Source: Enterocloster clostridioformis
GTDB taxonomy: Bacteria; Bacillota; Clostridia; Lachnospirales; Lachnospiraceae
Assembly: GCF_020297485.1 (NCBI RefSeq)
Contig: NZ_JAIWZC010000001.1
Coordinates: forward strand, 2,604,001-2,668,000
Length of the DNA: 64,000 nt
Reading direction: 5' to 3'
This document shows positions 44,476 through 53,034 of this stretch, one piece after another. Each line of letters begins with the position of its first letter. Positions within the stretch are counted from its first letter, which is position 1. Made by a program: the position numbers and the translations under genes. Below the pieces are notes generated by a model. That model saw nothing but the letters and a program-made list of their open reading frames with translations, had not been told where the DNA came from and searched no databases.

Positions 44476-45726
44476 CTATTCATTATTATTTTGGCAATGC
44501 TGTACTAGTCTCTCTTTACTGATACAAATGTGGAGATTCCAGCTTCTGCACACTCTGGCATATCCTTTGGCATATGAAATGCCATGTGCCGCATTTGGCG
44601 GCAGACCAAGTTTGATAAGATTCTTTTCCCTGTTCTTTGGCGTTTTCCAGTGTTTCCATATGCACATGCGCAGTCGATACCGAATCTGTCCGTCCATTTT
44701 TGCGCACAGCCTTTTCATGCTTCCGATTTTGAAATAATTTATCCACCCTCGGATAAGCCGGTTGAGTTTCCCAATTTTATAACCATTGCCCACTCCCCAG
44801 CTCCTGCTTGTATATTTCTTCATCTGCGCCTTGAACTTTGCTGCCGCTTTCGGGTGTGGTCTGGCTTTGTACCCTTTGGCAAATGAGTCATAGTAAAATC
44901 CAAACCCCAGATACTTAATGCCCTTTGGTTTATCAACCCTGCTCTTTTCCGCGTTCACTTTCAGTCCAAGCTTTTCCTCTATAAACCGAGCCACGCTCTT
45001 CATTACCCGCTCTGCCGCCTGTCTGCTCCCGACCATTATAATAAGGTCATCTGCATACCGGACGAAATCCAGCCTCCTTGCTTCCAGTTCTTTGTCCAGC
45101 TCATTTAACATGATATTTGCTAACAGCGGCGAGATATTTCCACCCTGCGGTGTGCCGACTACCGTATCTTCATACTCATCATCAATCATTACGCCGCTGA
45201 CCAGAATCTTTCTTACCACCGATATGACATCTCCGTCCTTTATTGTCCGTCCGAAAATCGTCATCAGCTTGTCATGGTCTACTGTGTCAAAGAATTTCGC
45301 TAGGTCGATATCCACTATCCAGTTGTGTCCGTCATTCATCATTTCCAATGCTTTAAGGACTGCCTGCTGTGCACACCGCTTGGGTCTGAATCCATAGCTG
45401 TGGTCGTGAAACTGCTCCTCAAATATCGGGGTAAGCACCTGTGCCACCGCCTGCTGTACAAAGCGGTCTACTGCTGTTGGCACTCCAAGATTTCTTGTAC
45501 CACCATCGGGTTTGGGTATCTCCACCCTGCGGACTGGCTTCGGCTTATACTTCCTCGTCCGCAACTGTTCCTTAATGTTTTCGCCGTTTTCCGAAAGATA
45601 TGCGCCAAGTTCTTCAACGGTCATCCCGTCCACGCCTGCCGCTCCTTTATTCCTTACGACTTGCAGATACGCCGCATTTAGATTATCCCTGCTTAATATC
45701 TGCTCCATGAGACTGCTTGTGTCCAT
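44476..45726 (-). pseudogene. Group II intron reverse transcriptase, copy 2, truncated by the IS
   Basis: Identical to the copy 1 protein through residue 407 (ending SKERL). The frame then runs into the IS end and adds nine foreign residues (VQHCQNNNE) before a stop, losing the last 19 native residues. The lost 3' end of the gene is at 43081-43136 on the other side of the IS. RT and maturase motifs including YADD remain, so partial activity is conceivable. Confidence 0.88.
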
Positions 45727-46210
45727 GCGTTGTTTCCTTTCTGCCCCTTTTGCCTTTGCCGCCTTTGAAGTCATCGACAGGCGTATGCTCCGGCTACGAA
45801 GTGGAACGTACTTCAACTGATTGATTGTTCAGCCCTTCGCTCCGTCCCCATTACAGGAACTTCCTCACTACTATGGCTTCTGCTGACTTCTCACAATTCG
45901 TTGTTACTACGGCTAATGAGACCGCCTGTGAGACCTCCCCAGTTAAGGTGCGTGTTCTTTTCCTCCATGTACCTGCCGCATTTACTCGTACTTCCGGCAA
46001 CCTTTTGGACTTCAGTGCCTTTTGCCACCTTATCCGTATTTCCGAGCCTTATATGCGGTTCCTGTCCGTCAGGTCAGAGGTTTGCTTACAGCTTCTTTCA
46101 GATTCCGTCTCACGGCGGACACCCTTGCTGTTCGGCTATGTGCTTCGTTGTTGCCTACGCGCACTTGGGACTTTCACCCATTAGAAAACGCCCATGCTGG
46201 GCAAACAAAA

Positions 46211-46247
46211 CAGGCGTCCGCCGGTCTTTTTCCCGGCCGGGCGCCTG
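46211..46247 (-). terminator. Terminator downstream of the GrpB-GNAT gene, abutting intron copy 2
   Basis: CAGGCG pairs with CGCCTG, with further CCGG/CCGG pairing inside; on the minus strand TTTTG follows. Intron copy 2 begins in this U tract. Confidence 0.7.
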
Positions 46248-46350
46248 TTCATACGTTACCATTTTACCAGTTTCTGCACTTCTTCCATACCCTCCTTATT
46301 GCACACCCTCCAGACCGCAGCACACCTTACCGGCATTTTCCCATGGAATA

Positions 46351-47388
46351 TCACACGTCATACACAAAACGCGGAACCGGCCGGCCGTCCACAGGGGACC
46401 GTGTTTCCCCGTCCTGCACCGCGCCCATTTTCCTGTAAAATCCCACGGCCTGGGGGCTGGTGACAAATTGGATACGGCCTATTCCCTGTTTTCCGCACCA
46501 GCCGATCATATGCTCCCACATCTGTTTTCCCAGTCCCCTCCCCAGCCTTTCCTCTGCCACGTAAAAATACTCTAATTCCCACGCATCTCTATCCTGCCTG
46601 ATTCCCCAGAAGGCGGCCGGACAGCCGCGGTCCCCCGCCGCATACACAGGATTGCAGCGGATAAAATCTTCCGTAACATTAAACCCTGCGTCAAAGTTTT
46701 CCATAAACGCCTCATCATATCCCCAGTGCGCCTCCGACGCCCTGGCAAGCCGGCGCAGCGCTTTCGTATCCTCGGGCTCAGCCCTGGCAAACTCCAAAGC
46801 CTGCCTTTTATACCGGCCGGGATAAAGGGTCTTTGCATCCCCGGTAAACCTTGCCACCATAACTGTTTTCTGCTCCGTATACCCATCCCGGTCATATTCA
46901 TATTCCTTCCAGAGCCTCAGTTTCAGCGCCTCATATTCCCTGGCTGCTTCCGGATGCTCCCTCATATAATCCCGAAAATACAGCTCGTCGTTATCCCCCG
47001 CCTCTCTCAGATGCAGATGGAATACCTTCTCCGCAAGTCCAGACGGCGTGTACCCTCTGTTGAACGAAATCCTCCCCGCCTTTTCCATCATGCAGATGTA
47101 GCCGCCGCGGATGATATGCTCCTTCATGGCCTGCATATCAGCGCCTTCCCTTATTTCCACCAGGATATCCACTATGGGCTTGGCCCAGATGGATGGGATG
47201 GACGTGCTTCCCACATGGCTGATTTCACAGATATCCTCCATGGACAGGATGTCCAGCAGCCGCTTCCCTTCCTCCTGATACCACTGCGCCCAGACCGGCC
47301 TGTGCTCTGTGAGGAACACAGGGAACATCTGCCACAGCTCCTCCAGACTCATGCCGGAAAACGGGTCCTGTTTATCCTTCATCATCAT
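46351..47388 (-). CDS. GrpB-family nucleotidyltransferase fused to a GNAT acetyltransferase
   Basis: A 345-residue two-domain protein. Residues 25-175 match GrpB/UPF0157: 'ICEISHVGSTSIPSIWAKPI VDILV' is the nucleotidyltransferase-like GSxxxP...D motif, and 'FHLHLREAGDNDELYFRDYM' follows. Residues 195-345 are a GNAT domain with 'ELEYFYVAEERLGRGLGKQM' (acetyl-CoA loop RxxGxG/A) and a conserved end GFYRKMGAV. GrpB has no settled function, and the acetyl acceptor is unknown. The start overlaps the alarmone synthetase stop by 17 bases, so the two are translationally linked. Three consecutive ATG codons occur at the start; the first is shown. Confidence 0.85.
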   Translation of the reverse strand: MMMKDKQDPFSGMSLEELWQMFPVFLTEHRPVWAQWYQEEGKRLLDILSMEDICEISHVGSTSIPSIWAKPIVDILVEIREGADMQAMKEHIIRGGYICMMEKAGRISFNRGYTPSGLAEKVFHLHLREAGDNDELYFRDYMREHPEAAREYEALKLRLWKEYEYDRDGYTEQKTVMVARFTGDAKTLYPGRYKRQALEFARAEPEDTKALRRLARASEAHWGYDEAFMENFDAGFNVTEDFIRCNPVYAAGDRGCPAAFWGIRQDRDAWELEYFYVAEERLGRGLGKQMWEHMIGWCGKQGIGRIQFVTSPQAVGFYRKMGAVQDGETRSPVDGRPVPRFVYDV

Positions 47389-48178
47389 GTCTCTCCAATT
47401 TTCTCTCCCACTCCTCCTTCACCCCTTTCATCCTGCGGAAATAGGAACTCATCTCATCCGCCATGCCTGACAGACGGTTTAAAAGAGTGGAAAAATCCTT
47501 TAACATCTCATCGTTCTGGAAATAGGGGTATACGATATCATGGTCTATCTCACTCCAGCCCTCCTCGAACAGGGTCCTTCCCTGGATTTCCACATAGTAT
47601 CCCTTATATTTGATGATATAGTGGAGAGAGCGGTATATTCCGTTGGACTTAATCTCAATCAAATTCTCATCATAAATCCTGGTGTCTCCGTTCCTGCGGT
47701 AGACCTTTGGCCGTTCCGCGATGTAATAATGCCTGGGATCCTCATCAAAATCCTTTATCCGGTCCACCACATAGAGAGCGGGATTATTCTCAAATACGCT
47801 GGTTATATATTTGTGGAAATGAATCCAATCCTCCCGGTAAAGAAAAAACACCCGGATACCAATCAGGTCCGTGATATACTTATGATAATTGCTCCTGCTT
47901 ATATCCTCAAACCGTTCAAAATGTTCGTTGCGCTTGCGTATGATTTTCTCTATCAGATGGCCGGGATCCTTAGTACGGTACCGATAGGAATGTATGCCCG
48001 CCCTCTCAATATCATAGAGATAATCGTATACAAAATCCTTACCAATGCTGCGCAGTCTTCCCTCAACGGACAGATAATCATCATATATGGCAGCCAGCTC
48101 CTCCCAGGCCAGACCGACTGCCTTAAGTTCCTCAGGTTCAATGTTGTAGCTTGTCAAAAATTTTTCCTTGTCAATCAT
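47372..48178 (-). CDS. Small alarmone synthetase-like protein (RelA/SpoT synthetase domain)
   Basis: A 268-residue protein with a stand-alone RelA/SpoT nucleotidyltransferase domain: YRYRTKDPGHLIEKIIRKR (ATP site), 'YITDLIGIRVFFLY' (metal Asp), 'GIYRSLHYIIKYKGYYVEIQ' with EIQGRT, and WSEIDHDIVYP (catalytic Glu/His region). No hydrolase, TGS or ACT domain, so it should make (p)ppGpp or a related nucleotide without degrading it. The last 50 residues are a charged helix. It overlaps the GrpB-GNAT gene. Start at 48178 lies behind a GGAGG-like site. Confidence 0.85.
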   Translation of the reverse strand: MIDKEKFLTSYNIEPEELKAVGLAWEELAAIYDDYLSVEGRLRSIGKDFVYDYLYDIERAGIHSYRYRTKDPGHLIEKIIRKRNEHFERFEDISRSNYHKYITDLIGIRVFFLYREDWIHFHKYITSVFENNPALYVVDRIKDFDEDPRHYYIAERPKVYRRNGDTRIYDENLIEIKSNGIYRSLHYIIKYKGYYVEIQGRTLFEEGWSEIDHDIVYPYFQNDEMLKDFSTLLNRLSGMADEMSSYFRRMKGVKEEWERKLERHDDEG

Positions 48179-48243
48179 CCGGTATCATTCCTCCTGTGTG
48201 TCTAAAATGTCTGCGTATCCTCACAGCCGCCCTGCACTATCCA

Positions 48244-48726
48244 TCAATGAGGTTTCATCACAAATGCCCTCTCATCCACTGCCCGCAGGGTTGCCAGTAT
48301 TCCGTCCAGGTGATCGTACTCATGCTGAATCAGCTCCGACATATCCCCCTCCAGTTCCATGGAACAGTCGTTCCAGTCCAGGTCTTTATAATATATGATG
48401 CACCGTTTATGCCGCTTTACCCTGACCAGAAGGTCAGGAAATGACATACAATCGTCCAGCACATCTATCATATCCTGTTCAGGAAAGGAAAGACAGGGAT
48501 TGATAAACAGCACAGGCGTGTCCAGGTGCCGGTAAATAACACGTTTCTTCACTCCAATCTGAGGCGCCGCAATGGCTCTTCCCACTCCATATCGGGCCCT
48601 GAATGCCAACAGGGTATCCTTTAAATCCTCCTGCACCTGTTTCATCTGCTGAAGCTCTTCTATTTTCACTTCCTCGCTGACCTCATATAATTCAGGATCT
48701 CCCAATAAAAGAATCGTCCGCTCCAT
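48244..48726 (-). CDS. def: Peptide deformylase-family protein with variant motifs
   Basis: A 160-residue protein with the three deformylase motifs in altered form. Motif 1 is GVGRAIAAPQIG (two extra residues against GxGLAAPQ). Motif 2 is DDCMSFP instead of EGCLSxP, keeping the metal Cys. Motif 3 is QHEYDHLDG, with both His ligands and the catalytic Glu. It should bind iron or zinc and could remove N-formyl groups, but changes in motif 2 suggest a paralogue with different substrates. Start at 48726 follows GGGAGG. It lies upstream of the alarmone synthetase gene, 65 bases away, same strand. Confidence 0.8.
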   Translation of the reverse strand: MERTILLLGDPELYEVSEEVKIEELQQMKQVQEDLKDTLLAFRARYGVGRAIAAPQIGVKKRVIYRHLDTPVLFINPCLSFPEQDMIDVLDDCMSFPDLLVRVKRHKRCIIYYKDLDWNDCSMELEGDMSELIQHEYDHLDGILATLRAVDERAFVMKPH

Positions 48727-48886
48727 GTCAAAACCTCCCTCTGCGCTGTTTTCGCTCCCACGCAACGCGTTTTCTTAAGTATACCATGATTCCATCCTAT
48801 TTCCAAATCCCAATTAAAGGGGACAGCCAAAAAATCCGGACCGCCTCGTACATGGGGCAGTCCGGGCCTGTATGCCTTTTTGTATA

Positions 48887-49318
48887 TTACGCCTGTGTGA
48901 ACTCAATCAGATTCAGTCCGATGGATTCGTTCATTCTTCTGCCTGCGGTTCCGTCAATCACCGTAATGAAAATCTCGGCAGTGGCGCTGATAACCGCCCT
49001 GTTCAAATGGCCTCCATGGCACTCTCCCACCAGTGGGTTGCCGATTACCATGTGAAGATGGAGATAGGGATTTTCTCCCTGCTGCGTTATGCTGCCTGTG
49101 AGGGAGGCAATCTCATAGATGCCCTTGAAGGACTTCCCATAATATTTCTTTTCCGTTGTATCAAATACCCCAAGTTCCGCCTCAGAAGCAGCCCCCAGCC
49201 CGGAGACCTCTCCCAAAGCCACCTTTTCAGTTCTGCACACTTCCCGAATACACTCTGCCACTTCCTCGCCCGGATTCAGGCGGAGAAGGATTTTTTGTCC
49301 AAATCTCTTATATTCCAT
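48887..49318 (-). CDS. PPC-domain (DUF296) DNA-binding protein
   Basis: A 143-residue protein that is a single PPC domain: 'GEEVAECIREVCRTEKVALG EVSGLGAAS', LHLHMVIGNP (the conserved LHxH site) and 'GHLNRAVISATAEIFITV'. In plants the domain forms trimers in AT-hook proteins; bacterial stand-alone forms are uncharacterised and may bind a ligand or metal. AAAGGAG is 8 bases upstream of the start. It is divergent from the HxlR regulator with repeats between them. Confidence 0.87.
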   Translation of the reverse strand: MEYKRFGQKILLRLNPGEEVAECIREVCRTEKVALGEVSGLGAASEAELGVFDTTEKKYYGKSFKGIYEIASLTGSITQQGENPYLHLHMVIGNPLVGECHGGHLNRAVISATAEIFITVIDGTAGRRMNESIGLNLIEFTQA

Positions 49319-49371
49319 GGTATTGACTCCTTTCAAACACAGTTTACAATACATACATCTCCCTCTCCAAA

Positions 49372-49408
49372 AGTCATATCCCGTGACATATCCCGAGTCA
49401 TATCCCGT
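49372..49408. repeat. Three 12-base direct repeats between PPC and HxlR genes
   Basis: GTCATATCCCGT, GACATATCCCGA and GTCATATCCCGT lie end to end (36 bases) in the divergent promoter region. Regular spacing of a little more than one helical turn suggests cooperative binding of a regulator, possibly the neighbouring HxlR protein (inference). Confidence 0.6.
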
Positions 49409-49506
49409 CCACCCTTCCCATTGTCAAATTTCCTTCGCAGATATATAATTATACCAATATCTATTTTATACCATACAACCTTAGAGATACCAGGAGGCGA
49501 TACAAT

Positions 49507-49857
49507 ATGGATAATGGAATGAAAATACCGGACTGTCCCGTGGAAATGACCCTGTGGCTCATCGGAGACAAATGGAAGGTTCTCATCATCCGGGATTTGC
49601 TCACAGGGACAAAACGGTTCAACGAGCTCATGCGGTCCGTCAGCGGCATAACCCAGAAAGTCCTTACCAGCCATCTCAGGGCCATGGAACAGGCAGGACT
49701 TGTTACACGCAAAATATACCCGCAGGTTCCCCCGAAGGTGGAATATACCCTGACGGAAACAGGATACAGCCTGAAACCCATACCGGACTCCATGGCAGCC
49801 TGGGGAACGGCTTACAAAAAGAATACAGGGCAAATGCAAACGCAAAAAGAGCCGTGA
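49507..49857 (+). CDS. HxlR-family transcriptional regulator
   Basis: A 116-residue winged-helix protein of the HxlR type: 'PVEMTLWLIGDKWKVLIIRD LLTG', 'RFNELMRSVSGITQKVLTSH LRAMEQAGLV' (recognition helix) and a wing ending PPKVEYTLTETG. The conserved early Cys (DCPVEM) is present, as in redox-sensing family members. It is divergent from the PPC-domain gene and preceded by an AGGAGG site. Targets are unknown; autoregulation through the repeats upstream is plausible. Confidence 0.9.
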   Translation: MDNGMKIPDCPVEMTLWLIGDKWKVLIIRDLLTGTKRFNELMRSVSGITQKVLTSHLRAMEQAGLVTRKIYPQVPPKVEYTLTETGYSLKPIPDSMAAWGTAYKKNTGQMQTQKEP

Positions 49858-49896
49858 ACCCGTTTTTCTCACTTCCAGGGTCCATGGCTCTTATAT
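49847..49896 (+). terminator. Possible terminator after the HxlR gene
   Basis: AAGAGCCGTGAACCC pairs imperfectly with GGGTCCATGGCTCTT, overlapping the end of the HxlR gene and followed by ATATGAT. Weak U tract. Confidence 0.4.
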
Positions 49897-49900
49897 GATA

Positions 49901-50773
49901 TTACCCGCACACAGCCGGCTCCACTCCTAAAAAACCCGCTGTATCCCGAAGCGCCTTCATCCCGTCAAGGCGCCCTAATTCATACATCTGTTGTATCTTC
50001 TCCGGTCTGTTTTCTGTCCTGCTGATTTTAATAAGATGGCTGGGCCGTATGACAAAAATTTCCCCCGCAGCCTCCATGCGTCTGACCTCCTCCAGTTCCC
50101 GGTTATACATCAGGTGACGGCACTCCATGGTTTTTATAAATTCAGGATATCTGCGGTATACCCTGCGGATAGCGGGGAGCATATGGTTTGGCTTTTTGCG
50201 GTAGCCATCCGGCCGGGTAAGTATGACCAGGCTTCTTCCAAAGCCCATTTTGCGGAATGCAGCCGCGGGAATGGAGTCGGATACTCCTCCGTCCAGCAGT
50301 TTATGTCCGTCGATTTCCACAATCCTGGAAACCAGGGGCATGGATGCGGATGCCCGGATCCATTGTATGTTCTCTCCCCTCAGGCTGTCGCATCTGTGGT
50401 ACACCGGCCTGCCGGTCTCCACATCCGTGCAGGTGGCATAAAACTCCATGGGCGAAGCCTCAAAGGCGTCATTGTCAAATGGGTCCAGCCGTTCCGGCAG
50501 TTCGTGATAGCAGAACTCATTTCCCACCAGGTCGCCGGTCGTTACCAGAGATCGGAAGCTCATATACCGCGGATCGCGGCAGTACTTCAGATTATATCGT
50601 ATGGAGCGCCCGGCCTGTCCCGCCACAAAGCTGCACCCATGGATGGCGCCGGCCGAAACGCCCACCAGACCGTCCGCCTTAATCCCATGTTCCAATAATA
50701 CATCCAATACACCGGCGGCGTAAATGCCCCGCATTCCGCCGCCTTCCACAACAATTCCAGTTTTCATTTCCAT
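49901..50773 (-). CDS. Patatin-like phospholipase (RssA/YjjU type)
   Basis: A 290-residue serine lipid hydrolase: oxyanion loop GGGMRGIYAAGVLDVL (GGGxRG), nucleophile elbow GVSAGAIHG (Ser about residue 41), and the catalytic Asp in LLDGGVSDSIP. The C-terminal part has the usual helical extension with 'LIKISRTENRPEKIQQMYEL GRLDGMKAL'. It is expected to release fatty acids from phospholipids or lysophospholipids inside the cell. GAGG precedes the start; a second ATG two codons later is equally possible. Confidence 0.9.
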   Translation of the reverse strand: MEMKTGIVVEGGGMRGIYAAGVLDVLLEHGIKADGLVGVSAGAIHGCSFVAGQAGRSIRYNLKYCRDPRYMSFRSLVTTGDLVGNEFCYHELPERLDPFDNDAFEASPMEFYATCTDVETGRPVYHRCDSLRGENIQWIRASASMPLVSRIVEIDGHKLLDGGVSDSIPAAAFRKMGFGRSLVILTRPDGYRKKPNHMLPAIRRVYRRYPEFIKTMECRHLMYNRELEEVRRMEAAGEIFVIRPSHLIKISRTENRPEKIQQMYELGRLDGMKALRDTAGFLGVEPAVCG

Positions 50774-50794
50774 CTACCTCTTTACAGACGCATT

Positions 50795-52066
50795 TTAGGA
50801 ATTAGCCCTTACCTCGTCCCACTGGCCATGGCCTGTCAGCCAGTTAAGAGCCTTGTGCCATTCCCTTACCGCCCCGGTCTTCATGCCCGCAGGCTCCGGC
50901 AGCTCATGGCGCCTGGCATTGATGCAGGACCATTCCAGACAGGAAATAAGGTCGCAGGCATCTAACAGCTCTCTGGGGCTCTTAGGCCTGGACTTTGCCA
51001 TGATTTTACTGATACTGGTGCCATTTCTCAGGGACTTCACCAAATCAGCGGGATTGCACGGATGATCCGGGAACCCCAGCTCCTCCACCAGTCCCAGCGC
51101 CCACTCTACCACGTAAAGGGATTCATACTGCCTTAAGAAAGACAGGACTTCCTTCCTGTCGGGAGCCGTATCGTGAAGATACCTCCACTCCCTGGGAGAA
51201 AAATAATCCTGGGTATTGTTATTATCAATATAATCCATCAGGAAATTCTGGGCCTTTTCCACTCCCTGCTTTTCATCCAGCAGGCATTCCGAATAAATGG
51301 CAACGCCCATGATGGCCAGGGCTCTCTTGGCTGTCTCCTCCAGGGAGGGACATGTTATCTGCGAAGCAGGCTCAACCGCCGGCAGCCATCCGGGTACATA
51401 GATGGCATTCCCGATAAGCGTCTGCATGGTGCGCATCCTTCGGTCCACCTGTTCCTGGGTGATATCCTTTCCGGCCTTTAAGTCCGGCTCCTGATAGGGA
51501 AGATAGCGGGTAAAGGCGCTTCCGCCCTTGTCGGACAGAATCAGAAGCTTTTCCCCATTTTCCCCGCAGCAGAACATGCTGTCCTCTTTCTCTTCCTGGT
51601 TCTGGATCAGGATGATCCCCTCCAGGTCGTTTAAGACGGACACAAACATGTCCTCAATCATGGTCTTCTTGCCCTCAATATCCTCCTCGTCTTCCACGTC
51701 AAAGGCATATTCCACCAGCACAAAACTTCTGGCCCGTCCAATCTGGTACAGCAGGTTGGTCTTAACATCCACCACTCCTGTTTCCACCTGATAGAAATGG
51801 CCGCAGGTTCCCTCCACCTGTTTCTTTATGAACTCCTCCGCCTGCTCGCCGGCAGACTCGCTGGCCACCGCCAGACGGATTTCTATATCTCCGTTGTGCA
51901 GAACCAGGGTGTCTCCTATTCCCTCCGGGTCCAGGCCAAAGGTTGCACACAGAACTTGAATGATTTTTTCCTGTGACGGGATATCTGAGAAAATGAATGC
52001 CTTGCCTTCATACCGCTTTGCTGGGGCTGATGTCTCTGTTGTATTCTTTTCTTCAAACAATTCCAT
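50795..52066 (-). CDS. DUF4272-family protein
   Basis: A 423-residue cytoplasmic protein. The N-terminal 170 residues are an acidic mixed alpha/beta region ('GKAFIFSDIPSQEKIIQVLC'). The C-terminal half fits DUF4272: 'EETAKRALAIMGVAIYSECL', 'RQYESLYVVEWALGLVEELG FPD', and a final 'CDLISCLEWSCINARRHELP'. The function of the family is unknown. It is 21 bases upstream of the patatin gene, same strand, so the two are probably co-transcribed. Confidence 0.7.
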   Translation of the reverse strand: MELFEEKNTTETSAPAKRYEGKAFIFSDIPSQEKIIQVLCATFGLDPEGIGDTLVLHNGDIEIRLAVASESAGEQAEEFIKKQVEGTCGHFYQVETGVVDVKTNLLYQIGRARSFVLVEYAFDVEDEEDIEGKKTMIEDMFVSVLNDLEGIILIQNQEEKEDSMFCCGENGEKLLILSDKGGSAFTRYLPYQEPDLKAGKDITQEQVDRRMRTMQTLIGNAIYVPGWLPAVEPASQITCPSLEETAKRALAIMGVAIYSECLLDEKQGVEKAQNFLMDYIDNNNTQDYFSPREWRYLHDTAPDRKEVLSFLRQYESLYVVEWALGLVEELGFPDHPCNPADLVKSLRNGTSISKIMAKSRPKSPRELLDACDLISCLEWSCINARRHELPEPAGMKTGAVREWHKALNWLTGHGQWDEVRANS

Positions 52067-52154
52067 ATAAATCTCCTTCTTGATTACACCGTATAAAACA
52101 GTTTGATTATACTATGTTTGGTGGGAAAACACAAATTATTCCTTATATTTTCTA

Positions 52155-52718
52155 CTATTTCCCTTCAAAATAATCCGAAGCCGCCATCCCATAGATACAC
52201 TCATCGCATATCCCCTGATTATTCCACCCATACTGCCGGAGGGTCCCTTCCTTTTTAAGCCCGCAGGCCATCATGACCTTTCCGCTGTTCACATTGCGCG
52301 TATCATGCAGGGCCTCCACGCGGTTGGCACCCTCCACCTCGAAAAAGAACCGAATCAGCTCCGCAAACGCCTCCTTCATGATTCCATTCCCCCACCACTT
52401 CCTGCCCAGGCAGTAACCCACCGTCACCCGTCCGGCCTTCTGGTTAAGCTCCGGGACAGAAATGTTTCCAATGACATTTCCCTGGTCTTCCTTCCACTCT
52501 ATGGCCCAGTTATAATAATCCCCGGACGCATAAGACTGAATCCAGCCCTCCAGGATTCTCCTTGTCTCCTCCGCATCCTTATGAGGTTCCCAGGAGAGAA
52601 ACTTCGTGACCTGAGGATCGTTTGCCCAGTTTCTGAACATGGCGCCGGCATCCTCTATCACAAAAGGGCGCAGCACCAGCCGCTTTGTCTCCATTCTCAC
52701 GGTTCCTGAATTCTTCAT
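52155..52718 (-). CDS. GNAT acetyltransferase (RimJ/RimL-like)
   Basis: A 187-residue GNAT domain: 'METKRLVLRPFVIEDAGAMF RNW', 'VTVGYCLGRKWWGNGIMKEA' (acetyl-CoA pyrophosphate loop) and 'ALHDTRNVNSGKVMMACGLK KEG'. Such enzymes acetylate protein N-termini, amino acids or antibiotics; the substrate cannot be told here. Start at 52718 has AAAGGAG upstream. Confidence 0.88.
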   Translation of the reverse strand: MKNSGTVRMETKRLVLRPFVIEDAGAMFRNWANDPQVTKFLSWEPHKDAEETRRILEGWIQSYASGDYYNWAIEWKEDQGNVIGNISVPELNQKAGRVTVGYCLGRKWWGNGIMKEAFAELIRFFFEVEGANRVEALHDTRNVNSGKVMMACGLKKEGTLRQYGWNNQGICDECIYGMAASDYFEGK

Positions 52719-52850
52719 AAGGTTCCTCTCCTTTCCTGCACATACAAAGGATGTGCGCAGCATGATTGACTGGCAGCAGAATATTATTCTCTAATATAGC
52801 ACACATCCCGCATTTTAGGAACCCTTAATATCCTAAATTATTCCATATAG

Positions 52851-52967
52851 CTATGCTTCCTCCGCTTGCTTCTTCTTTAACTCCATAGCCCCTGCCTCTG
52901 CCCGCTCCTGAAGGATGGGATTGTCAAAACACAAAAATGCTCAAAGGCATCGGGATATGGAAATACC
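52851..52967 (-). pseudogene. Short decayed coding remnant
   Basis: Reading the minus strand gives 'VFPYPDAFEHFCV', then after a one-base frame change 'FDNPILQERAEAGAMELKKK QAEEA' and a stop. The two pieces look like one protein C-terminus with a frameshift. No start or ribosome binding site remains and I do not recognise the family. The rest of the 52719-53082 gap holds only the terminator at 52995. Confidence 0.3.
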
Positions 52968-52994
52968 TTTAATTAAGCTTACCTCTTTAAGCAA

Positions 52995-53034
52995 AAAAAG
53001 CTCTCCGGCCGCATCATATACCGGAGAGCTTTTT
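52995..53034. terminator. Terminator after nth (bidirectional form)
   Basis: Perfect 14-base stem AAAAAGCTCTCCGG/CCGGAGAGCTTTTT with a 12-base loop; T runs on both strands. It follows the endonuclease III stop codon on the minus strand. Confidence 0.8.

Larger units (their letters stand above)
43137..44505 (-). mobile_element. IS630-family insertion sequence (1369 bp)
   Basis: The ends are perfect 12-base inverted repeats, GTACAGCATTGC at both termini, with imperfect extension. They are flanked by a TA duplication (43135-43136 and 44506-44507), the target signature of the IS630/Tc1 group. Comparison with intron copy 1, which reads straight through CTAGTCTCT, proves the insertion point. It encodes a transposase split between two frames. 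Confidence 0.9.
42989..46210 (-). mobile_element. Group II intron, copy 2, interrupted by an IS630-family element
   Basis: Same sequence and orientation as copy 1. After removing the 1369-base IS and its 2-base target duplication the length is again about 1851 bases. Its 5' end (right side) abuts a terminator U tract at 46211, as in copy 1. The IS separates domains V and VI (about 42991-43080) from the rest and truncates the reverse transcriptase, so this copy should not splice or move by itself. Confidence 0.85.

Noticed and set aside
46258..46350. Short frame after the GrpB-GNAT gene with an AAGGAGGG-ATG start (about 10 codons)
   Set aside because: Too short to support as a gene and ends at the terminator; no conserved features visible.
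49372..49408. CRISPR-like repeats
   Set aside because: Three contiguous 12-base units without spacers between two promoters; they fit operator repeats, not an array. No cas genes are present.
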